A stretch of 64,000 bases of DNA, taken from positions 2,480,001 through 2,544,000 of the forward strand of contig NZ_JAOYOD010000001.1 in assembly GCF_025833875.1 (NCBI RefSeq), read 5' to 3'. The notes below the pieces were generated by a model, which saw only the letters and a program-made list of their open reading frames with translations, was not told the DNA's origin and searched no databases. Position numbers and translations under genes: made by a program. How positions within the stretch are numbered: position 1 is the stretch's first letter; every line of letters starts with the position of its first letter. This stretch comes from Reichenbachiella ulvae. Its GTDB lineage: Bacteria; Bacteroidota; Bacteroidia; Cytophagales; Cyclobacteriaceae. This document shows positions 25,191 through 31,903 of the stretch, in pieces.

Positions 25191-26210
25191 TTATTTCATT
25201 AGACTTTTAATTAACCTTTTGTATTCTATGAATTCTTTGTCATAAGGGTTAATAAATACGGCATAGGAAATTTTACCATATAAATGATAAAGATAATTTC
25301 TCTTTGTGATTCCTTTATGCTTTATATGAGCTTTAAGTCCTTTTGTTCTTATATGAAAAACTTCTTGACGAAGTTTAAGACGTTCTTTTCTAGGTATTTG
25401 ATTTTTTTTATTTACTACAATTCCTGTAACAATTTGCCTTTGATTTTGACACATTATTTTAGTTTTGCTAGGGTTTAGTTCGAGATCTAAACCTTTGAGT
25501 AAGTCTGTTATGTAGTCTATGGCTTCTTTTTCATCGAAATCACCAGATATTGCAATGTCGTCAGCGTATCGTGTATATCTAATTTTTCTTTCGAGACAAA
25601 AGTCGGCTAGTTTCGAGTCAAAATCATACATGAAAATATTTGATAAATATGGACTTGTTGGAGAGCCTTGAGGTAAACAACCATTAAGTGTACATAGTTT
25701 TGCAAAAAGATTTGAAAGTATTGGTGAATAGCCAAGTTTAAAAAAGATGTTTTCTATAGCCTTAAAAGTGATAGAAGGAAAAAAGTTTTTAATATCAAGA
25801 GTGACTACTTTTTCTTGATTTACATGGTATCTAGTGTTTTCTAATATATTCGCTTTCTTTTTGTATGCTTTAGCAAAGGCACTAATTTTTACATGTTGTA
25901 GTATTTCAGTTAGAATGTAGGTTTGTATGTGTTTTAGGTTTGGAAGAGGTTCGGAGATTTCTCTAGGATTACCTTGTCTTTTTGCAATAAGAAATTTCCG
26001 ATAATACGATTTTGTATAGATAGAAGCTCTTTTGATATAAATTTTTCTAATTCCAACAAGTCTTGAAAAATGGGACGTATTGTAAATGAGAGGGAGGTTT
26101 TTATCTAAAAGCGGTCGTGCATAGGAAAGGCATTCCTCAATCTCTTGTTTTGTTAAACCACTTCTATGGGCCTTAGAAGTGAATTTTTCTTTATAAAGTT
26201 CGTATTCCAT
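25191..26210 (-). CDS. Retron-type reverse transcriptase
   Basis: A 339-residue RT if started at MEYELYKEKF (26210); an in-frame ATG-less extension to 26279 would run into a strong hairpin, so it was rejected. The RT core shows LDIKNFFPSI (near 139), CLPQGSPTSPYLSNI, and the catalytic YADD (215-218). Retron-specific marks are N-T-x-x-H (125-129, usually NAxxH) and VTG (261-263). There is no maturase or endonuclease domain, which argues against a group II intron. It would copy part of its cognate ncRNA into multicopy single-stranded DNA. It is the last gene of a three-gene cassette. Confidence 0.9.
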   Translation of the reverse strand: MEYELYKEKFTSKAHRSGLTKQEIEECLSYARPLLDKNLPLIYNTSHFSRLVGIRKIYIKRASIYTKSYYRKFLIAKRQGNPREISEPLPNLKHIQTYILTEILQHVKISAFAKAYKKKANILENTRYHVNQEKVVTLDIKNFFPSITFKAIENIFFKLGYSPILSNLFAKLCTLNGCLPQGSPTSPYLSNIFMYDFDSKLADFCLERKIRYTRYADDIAISGDFDEKEAIDYITDLLKGLDLELNPSKTKIMCQNQRQIVTGIVVNKKNQIPRKERLKLRQEVFHIRTKGLKAHIKHKGITKRNYLYHLYGKISYAVFINPYDKEFIEYKRLIKSLMK

Positions 26211-26362
26211 TGTGTCTTTAATTGAGCGAACCGAAGTTCGCTCAATTTGGAATAAACTTTTGAAAAGGTTGGAGGTCACGGAGACCTTTTCAAAAGTTGA
26301 TGAGCTTGAAATTCAGTTCTGATACAGATTAATGATTCACTAATCCAGTATGCCGAAGCATA
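26211..26362 (-). ncRNA. Candidate msr-msd RNA of the retron
   Basis: The 152 bases between the winged-helix gene and the RT gene fold into three perfect hairpins. The 26347-26364 stem has 7 bp and a UUCG loop in RNA. The 26255-26269/26284-26298 stem has 15 bp and a 14-base loop. The 26220-26231/26236-26247 stem has 12 bp and a UUCG loop. An AGC near 26302-26304, before the long stem, could hold the priming guanosine. The a1/a2 pairing that normally closes the RNA is not obvious, so the exact ends are unknown. Confidence 0.65.
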
Positions 26363-26695
26363 CTATTCTTTGAATTTTAATTTGAAAGTCAACTCATTAC
26401 TACTTGGGACAAATATATCATTTTTTTTGATTTTCTTGATGATGCTTCGTTCATCAGGTTTTATCCAATCCTTTTTATTTGTTTTTTTATAAGTTTTTTC
26501 TAGTCTGATAAGAGTTTGGAGTCCTTTTGCCGAGAGAATTAAAGAGTCTTCAGTTTCTGTAATGTACTTTTCTGTCATTACGTACTTTATTAAATTTATT
26601 ATCTCATCATAATTAAGGTCATGATGTATTAGTTCATTTACACTAGTATTATTCTTTACTTTCAAAAGGGCTAGGTATATATGTTTTTCGTTCAT
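26363..26695 (-). CDS. Small winged-helix DNA-binding-like protein (retron accessory)
   Basis: A 110-residue basic protein. Residues 1-60 fit a winged helix: VNELIHHDLNYDEIINLIKYV as the helix pair, then YITETEDSLILSAKGLQTL as the wing region. A lysine-rich tail follows (residues 68-110). It starts two bases after the PRTase-like gene ends and precedes the msr-msd candidate. In published retron classifications, to my recollection, PRTase-plus-winged-helix partners define one type (III). Confidence 0.72.
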   Translation of the reverse strand: MNEKHIYLALLKVKNNTSVNELIHHDLNYDEIINLIKYVMTEKYITETEDSLILSAKGLQTLIRLEKTYKKTNKKDWIKPDERSIIKKIKKNDIFVPSSNELTFKLKFKE

Positions 26696-26697
26696 TA

Positions 26698-27534
26698 TTA
26701 TCGTCTTTGAAATGGTGCTTTAACAAGATTATCATTCTCACTGTATTCATGCCAAAATATTGGAAAAGTGTTATTAGGAGTTCTTATCAGCGCAATTAGA
26801 GCTTGTGATTCTTCAAAACCTAAACTGAATTTTGGTTTGAACTTTAATCTCCTTTCAATTAGTCGCATTAGGCTAATTCTTTTAGTTTGTTCTTCATCGT
26901 AGAAGTAATCGGTAATACCTTTTTTCTCAATATGAGAGTAATAAGCTCTAATTTTCTTTTTCTCTATTAGTTTCAAACCATCATTTTGAATTGCAATTGA
27001 TACCAGTATTATTCTATCGGTTGATACATTAGATTTTTCAATTGCCTCAATGCATGATTCAAATGTTTTACCAGAACCTATAAAGTCATCTACTAGAATT
27101 AAATATTCATTCTCTTCAAGCAACAGTTTATTCAGGTTTTTATATCTCGTTATTACATTTTCACTTTTAATATCAATTTTATCAAACTCTTCGATATAAT
27201 TAATAATTCCTAATAATGGATAAATTAGCGATAATCCACTTTTCAATTTGCCACTATCATTGGGTTTAACTATGGGAAAAAAATAGAACTTCTTCGCTGT
27301 CGAAATTATATCAGGGTCTATTTGTCTAAAAATATCAAGTATCTTTTTATCGTACTGATTACTACTAATCCAAGTGAAATTCTGCAATAATTCTAAAACT
27401 ATATCGATCTCTTCAATGTTTAACTTCCTTAACAGTCTAAGCATTTTGTTTCTAACGGATGTGTGTAAAGGGTTTTCGTTCCATTTTTTGGATTCAATTA
27501 TCTTTTCATAAGTTAGTAATTGCTTAGGGGTCAT
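26698..27534 (-). CDS. Phosphoribosyltransferase-like retron effector
   Basis: A 278-residue protein. After a helical N-terminal part (about 1-80), the type I PRTase core is recognisable by LILVDDFIGSGKTFESCIEA (residues 145-164), the PRPP-binding loop with the paired Asp149-Asp150. It is the first gene of the retron cassette, 35 bases from the boundary. PRTase-like effectors paired with retron RTs are thought to be toxic enzymes released when a phage disturbs the RT-msDNA complex; that role is inferred here from context. Confidence 0.8.
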   Translation of the reverse strand: MTPKQLLTYEKIIESKKWNENPLHTSVRNKMLRLLRKLNIEEIDIVLELLQNFTWISSNQYDKKILDIFRQIDPDIISTAKKFYFFPIVKPNDSGKLKSGLSLIYPLLGIINYIEEFDKIDIKSENVITRYKNLNKLLLEENEYLILVDDFIGSGKTFESCIEAIEKSNVSTDRIILVSIAIQNDGLKLIEKKKIRAYYSHIEKKGITDYFYDEEQTKRISLMRLIERRLKFKPKFSLGFEESQALIALIRTPNNTFPIFWHEYSENDNLVKAPFQRR

Positions 27535-27567
27535 TACGTGATTTTTTCTTTATAGGATTATTACAGC

Positions 27568-27800
27568 TAACGACCATGTATGCAGCGTGCCTACACGGAC
27601 GGTTTGTTAATGGCAGTGAAGATAGCCGATCCGATCTACACAGCCAAAGCCATTTTTAGCCGTTACCCCAAGTTTGGGACGTAGTTCGAACGACCTGCGG
27701 CTTCCACGGACTTACTCCCCTTCCCGATCGGAACGGCAGTTCCGATAGAAGCAATGATTCGGACTTGCACCGAAAAAGGCATGAGGCATACATCATGTTA
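27568..27800 (-). other. attC-like site 20 (family A, copy 3)
   Basis: 233 bases, nearly identical to sites 4 and 11, again linked to the gene-less B cassette. Confidence 0.86.
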
Positions 27801-28066
27801 GGGACCGTCTTAATCTGTTAATCCGAGGTAAGAAAATCAGAAAATGATCAAATCTAGCAGTCTGACAGCAGGTGGCACTTAGTTCATTCGTTCGGCCGAG
27901 TGCTGCGACTGGACTAGGCAGTTGGTTCAACCGTTGGCTTGAATTGAAGTTACGACAAGGTTGGCCGTTCGTCCGAGATGGGGTGAGAGAAAATGTGGGT
28001 CAGCTAGCAGAAAGTTCCTTCATTCGCCCGAGCCACCGATCCCAAACACAAATCATGGCCCCTAAC
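27801..28066 (-). other. Gene-less cassette B, copy 3
   Basis: Ends GTTAGGGACC and GGCCCCTAAC match at nine of ten positions. No supported gene lies in 27535-28277; that stretch is attC 20, this cassette and attC 21. Confidence 0.7.
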
Positions 28067-28290
28067 GCCTGCGTATGGTGCGTGTGCGTGTCGTTTGATA
28101 ATACAGCCAAAGTAGTGAAAATCTGCCGAACCTACTAGCGAATCGGTGAGAGCTACGTTCTGCTGATCTTCCGCTGCGGCGAACTGACCTGACTATAAGC
28201 AGAGAAGTCTTTTCCCGCGGCAGATGCACGGGTTCGTTCCGCCGAAACTGGCTAAATGCTCAGTTCGCACATGCACTCTACGCCATGTTA
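28063..28290 (-). other. attC-like site 21 (family C)
   Basis: 228 bases, family C. The boundary GTTACCAGC matches GCTGGTAAC at 28748. Confidence 0.87.
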
Positions 28291-28736
28291 CCAGCTTTCT
28301 TTTCGTTTAGTATTCTTTCGAGTTCGACTTGAGTTGTATCCAGTCCGTTCAGTTCGATTACCTTCTGTTCGCCAGTCGTTAATTGGAGAATGAGTTGCCT
28401 CTCTCTTTTGTAGCCGTCAAAGAAGTTCTTGAAATTAAATGAGTCCACGGAGGACAAAGAAACTTCCTTCCAATTACGCTGTTCGTAAAAAGCAATCTTC
28501 TCATTTGTTATCAGAAGTTCGGTGGGATTTGTGCGTAATTTGTTCAGAAGCGTCCAAGCTGCACACAGGAGAATGACTGCTGCAACTGTGCCGCCAATTT
28601 TCGTTGTTCGTTCCGGAAAAGTGTCGGTCAGAAAAAGGACATAAAGAGAACCAAACATCATTGCAAGTGTCAAACCTAAGTAAGATATCAGGTAGCTCTT
28701 CTTTGACTTTATTTCAGTTGTAGACATCTGTGCCAT
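28278..28736 (-). CDS. Two-helix membrane protein with PH-like beta domain
   Basis: A 152-residue protein: two helices (YLGLTLAMMFGSLYVLFLT and IGGTVAAVILLCAAWTLL), then LLITNEKIAFYEQRNWKEVSL and a beta-rich domain with VDSFNFKNFFDGYKRERQLIL. The final residues GNMA and the stop are read from inside the attC. A second ATG three codons downstream is equally possible. Confidence 0.66.
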   Translation of the reverse strand: MAQMSTTEIKSKKSYLISYLGLTLAMMFGSLYVLFLTDTFPERTTKIGGTVAAVILLCAAWTLLNKLRTNPTELLITNEKIAFYEQRNWKEVSLSSVDSFNFKNFFDGYKRERQLILQLTTGEQKVIELNGLDTTQVELERILNEKKAGNMA

Positions 28737-28752
28737 GAAGGTTTATTGCTGG

Positions 28753-28937
28753 TAACGCCTCTGTATCAATCGTGGCGTGTGATTTAGTTTAAATTTTCGG
28801 CTACAAGATAGCCAAATCTCTGATTTGCGCTATCCCTTTTTGATTTCATAGTGCCAATCTGAGATATGGCGAGACTTCCAGAATGCAGAGATCTTTCACT
28901 CACAGCTGAACCGCCATGATTTGATTACAGCATGTTA
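28753..28937 (-). other. attC-like site 22 (family I)
   Basis: 185 bases, related to site 17 (CAAATCTCTGATTTG inner stem; AACCGCCATG near the end). The boundary GTTAGCTGTC matches GACAGCTAAC at 29829 (10 bp perfect). It is the attC of the first, recombinase-proximal cassette. Confidence 0.82.
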
Positions 28938-28944
28938 GCTGTCT

Positions 28945-29817
28945 TTATTCGAAAATTTGAAAGAGCTCTTCCTTAAGCTCTTTGAGCTTAATCGTTTTGG
29001 TAAATTCAAATAGCTGCTTCAAATAATCCGAATTAGTACCAATCGCCATAATTTGAGATTGTCCCATAATTACTGTGTCCACTTTAAGTCTGAATTCTGG
29101 AGCTATTTCTCTTAGTTTGATTTCGTGGTTTGTATAAAACAGTAGCTTATCCTTACTGATTGGGAATATCAGTTCACTTTCAAACAATTTAGTACTATTA
29201 TCATTTCTGGTTACAATCGGGTTGTCAGCGCAAATGTGAGGAGTATTCTTTTTTGCACTATATCCAATTACCCAGTTTTTTCTGTTCGTTTTCATATCCC
29301 AATCGTGAAATTCCACCGTCGCCATACTGGATCTATAGGTTTCTCTGAACTCTGGAGATTCGAGGATAATATCAGACTTTTCTTTATCAACTTGCCCTGT
29401 CTTCTTATCGACTAATTGAAAACCTAAATCTTTATGTGTTGAAGATTTGAAGATCTGTTTGACTAATTCATCTGTTCTTGGGATTCTCCAGAACAAATTT
29501 GTTATGAAGTAGTGCAAAAATTGAAAGTCATTCAGTTCCATTTTAGATTGATGACTTGTTTGTACAATCTTCTCTAAATGCTTAGAGTTTTTGTTGTCGA
29601 ACATTTGGTAAATCTCAGACTCCAAGAAGTCTGTTGCGTCGTCTCCTAAAAAAAAGGTGTTTCTATGTTGTTCAAAGAATACTTGTTTCGGAAATAGTCG
29701 TCTGTTTTTTAACCTTCCCTGTTTTAGATCAAATACTGAAAACTTACCGTCATCCTCAGTAAAACCTTTCAAATAGAACTGAGGTAAATAGTGATGCCTT
29801 GACGATATTTTGTTCAT
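28945..29817 (-). CDS. DUF4238-like protein, first cassette
   Basis: A 290-residue protein starting MNKISSRHHYLPQFYLKGF, the typical opening of DUF4238 proteins, with a matching later motif KNTPHICADNPIVTRND. Function unknown; the conserved His-rich start could bind metal. It sits next to the recombinase, the position where newly inserted cassettes would be expected. Leader 19 bases. Confidence 0.8.
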   Translation of the reverse strand: MNKISSRHHYLPQFYLKGFTEDDGKFSVFDLKQGRLKNRRLFPKQVFFEQHRNTFFLGDDATDFLESEIYQMFDNKNSKHLEKIVQTSHQSKMELNDFQFLHYFITNLFWRIPRTDELVKQIFKSSTHKDLGFQLVDKKTGQVDKEKSDIILESPEFRETYRSSMATVEFHDWDMKTNRKNWVIGYSAKKNTPHICADNPIVTRNDNSTKLFESELIFPISKDKLLFYTNHEIKLREIAPEFRLKVDTVIMGQSQIMAIGTNSDYLKQLFEFTKTIKLKELKEELFQIFE

Positions 29818-29834
29818 GTTGAGTCTCTGACAGC

Positions 29835-29877
29835 TAACATTTCTAAATCACGCACTGTGCGTGATATATCTTAAGTG
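29835..29877 (-). other. Candidate attI site
   Basis: Between the recombinase stop and the first cassette lie 40 bases. They contain a perfect 8-bp inverted repeat ATCACGCA-CTG-TGCGTGAT (29847-29865) and the junction which on the minus strand reads AAATG|TTAGCTG. A simple site with one GTTA box and a short dyad, rather than a long palindrome, is what an attI should look like. Function is inferred. Confidence 0.5.
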
Positions 29878-31023
29878 TCATTCCAAATCTAAAGGATTTT
29901 TTATTTTGTTCATCCCCTCTACAGCTACATGTGTGTAAACTTCCGTTGTTTTTAGAGAGTTGTGGCCCAGCAGCGTTTGAATCTGCCTTAGATCTATTCC
30001 ACTCTCTAGCAGATGGGTGGCAAACGAATGTCTTAGCATATGTGGAGTCACACGTTCTATTATACCGCCTCGTTTGGCCGCTCTAGCCACTACCTTTCCC
30101 ACGCTGCTGCCCGAATATTGAACACCAGGACTGTATTCAAACAAATATTGCTGGGGTCTATACTTTTTGAAATACTCCCTCAATTCATCCAATATCCTTT
30201 CGCTCAGCAGTGTATAGCGATCCTTACGGCCTTTGCCACTATTGACTCTGATCATCATCCGGTCGCTTTTAATATCTTCTATTTTCAACGCGATCAATTC
30301 CCCTCTCCGCAGGCCAGATGAGTATAGCAAACTGACTATGCAGCGATGCTTAAGGTTACTACAGTTTTCAATCATCCTAAAAACCTGCTTTTTACTCAGC
30401 ACCTTGGGCAAGGCCTCCGGTTGGATGGGCCGATTGACTTCATAAAAACGATTGGGCATCCCCATCACTACCTCATAATAAAACTTGATGGCATTGAGAG
30501 CCTGATTGATATAGCTATCAGACCTACCCAGCTGAACCATATGCTGAATATAGCCATTGATTTCCTTGTCACTGAGCGACATCAAATCTTCGACATGAGC
30601 GTAGTAATTGATGAATCGCTCAAACATCCCTATGTATGACCTAGCCGTGTGAATGGAATATTTTCTGATCTCCAGCTTTTGATAAAACTCCTCAGGACAA
30701 TATTTCCACCCCTTTTTGGCCGGCCTCTTTCGGTAGGCATCCACCGAGAGAGGTTCATTGCCATGATTGACCGGTCTATTCACAAAAAAATATTGCGTGT
30801 TGATCCATGCCACTCCTTTGAATGCATCATATATATTTTGAAGGTGGCTGGGATTGTTTGGCAAAACCGCCATCTGATACTTGTTGCTCCAGCCTATCTC
30901 CGGCAAATTCTTTACCAGCGACTGGATCACCTTGTCAGGATAAAATTTGATCCCACCATAGCGCCTACTGTTGATGACTAGATGTTTGAGCGTAATAGAC
31001 TTGTCTGGAGTAGAAGGTCTCAT
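29878..31023 (-). CDS. Tyrosine recombinase of the cassette array (integrase without IntI insertion)
   Basis: A 381-residue site-specific recombinase. An N-terminal extension (1-110) precedes a SAM-like core-binding domain (about 115-195) and the catalytic domain. Catalytic residues are Arg239 (SGLRRGEL), Lys264 (GKGRKDR), His328-x-x-Arg331 (PHMLRHSFATHLLESG), His354 and Tyr363 (EVYTHV). It ends KIKNPLDLE, reminiscent of IntI tails. Only about 20 residues separate the K region from the HxxR region, whereas IntI has a longer insertion there. Its 3' end faces the cassettes, the reverse of class 1 integrons. It is the prime candidate for cassette insertion and excision. Confidence 0.88.
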   Translation of the reverse strand: MRPSTPDKSITLKHLVINSRRYGGIKFYPDKVIQSLVKNLPEIGWSNKYQMAVLPNNPSHLQNIYDAFKGVAWINTQYFFVNRPVNHGNEPLSVDAYRKRPAKKGWKYCPEEFYQKLEIRKYSIHTARSYIGMFERFINYYAHVEDLMSLSDKEINGYIQHMVQLGRSDSYINQALNAIKFYYEVVMGMPNRFYEVNRPIQPEALPKVLSKKQVFRMIENCSNLKHRCIVSLLYSSGLRRGELIALKIEDIKSDRMMIRVNSGKGRKDRYTLLSERILDELREYFKKYRPQQYLFEYSPGVQYSGSSVGKVVARAAKRGGIIERVTPHMLRHSFATHLLESGIDLRQIQTLLGHNSLKTTEVYTHVAVEGMNKIKNPLDLE

Positions 31024-31051
31024 GTAGCAAATACCGAGAGAATAAGTAACT

Positions 31052-31090
31052 TAAGCATTGGAATAAATGCTTATATACGTTTATAAACGT
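31052..31090. promoter_or_regulatory. Paired palindromes in the divergent recombinase/zinc-ribbon promoter
   Basis: TAAGCATT (31052-31059) and AATGCTTA (31066-31073) form an 8-bp dyad. ACGTTTATAAACGT (31077-31090) is a perfect 14-base palindrome. Both lie in the 75-base gap between the two divergent starts and so could be operators controlling recombinase expression. Confidence 0.5.
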
Positions 31091-31098
31091 TTAAAAAA

Positions 31099-31518
31099 AT
31101 GGATAATACCCCCCTATGCCTCAGTTGTAATCGACCTCTAGTCGGTAGGATCGGAAAGAAATTTTGTGATGCGCAGTGTCGCAATAGCTACCACAACCAG
31201 CACAAAAGACCAGACGAAAAATACATGCAGGAGGTCAACTCCCGTCTGCGCCAAAATCGCCGCATCCTACGCGATCTCTGCCCAGAAGGCAAAGCCACCG
31301 TGCGAAGAGACATCCTGGAAGCCTTACATTTCGATTTCAACCAATTCACCAGCATCTACCCCACCCAAAAAGGCGTTTACTACCTCTGCTACGACTATGG
31401 CTATATGCCCATCGTCCAAAATTCAACCCAAACCGGCCACCCCACCCAAAAAGTCCTCATCATCCAAAAACAAGACTTTATGAACCAACCCTTCGACCCC
31501 TGGAAGTACCTGAAGTAG
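31099..31518 (+). CDS. DUF2116-type zinc-ribbon protein
   Basis: A 139-residue basic protein with an N-terminal zinc ribbon: CLSCNRPLVG, then KKFCDAQCRNSYH (CxxC and CxxxC). The rest (about 40-139) has no recognised domain. It is divergent from the recombinase and shares its promoter region, so it may regulate the recombinase or assist in recombination; this is inference. Confidence 0.72.
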   Translation: MDNTPLCLSCNRPLVGRIGKKFCDAQCRNSYHNQHKRPDEKYMQEVNSRLRQNRRILRDLCPEGKATVRRDILEALHFDFNQFTSIYPTQKGVYYLCYDYGYMPIVQNSTQTGHPTQKVLIIQKQDFMNQPFDPWKYLK

Positions 31519-31600
31519 TTAGGTGAACCCTAATAAAGCCAACTAATTTGAGGACCAACCAAAATTTATCCACCTCAGTCCTCTATCACACTAATCTGAA

Positions 31601-31785
31601 TTGTACTTTCTTTATACCTATTTGTAATTTCTCTATACAGAATTATAATTTCTTTATATAGGATTGTACTTTATCTATATCTAAAGTTAATTTCTCATCC
31701 TCTATTTGCACTTTCTTTATACCTATTTGTATTTTCCCTATCTTGATTTATACATTCTCTATATCACATTGTACTTTACACAGAT
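31601..31785. repeat. Degenerate ~21-bp tandem repeat, about nine units
   Basis: Units start near 31601, 31621, 31642, 31664, 31686, 31705, 31726, 31747 and 31769, each 19-22 bases, with a consensus close to TTTGTACTTTCTTTATACC. Units 1 and 6 are almost identical. No gene is visible in 31519-31903, which this repeat largely fills. The period of two helical turns suggests a protein-binding array or a bent-DNA region. Confidence 0.7.
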
Positions 31786-31903
31786 TTCAAGGAAAAAGTA
31801 GCTTCCGCTGGTTCAAGTGTCCCACTTCGATCTATGACCCAGCAACCTTCCCTTGACATTTCTTCTTTAATGCTTAACTTCAGGACACATTAAACCTATC
31901 GAT

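Noticed and set aside
25191..26279. Group II intron or diversity-generating retroelement
   Set aside because: No maturase or endonuclease domain, no template/variable repeat pair, and the NTxxH and VTG marks plus the PRTase/winged-helix partners fit a retron.
7007..28937. CRISPR array
   Set aside because: The repeats are long, of several families, palindromic, and separated by whole genes; no cas genes are present.
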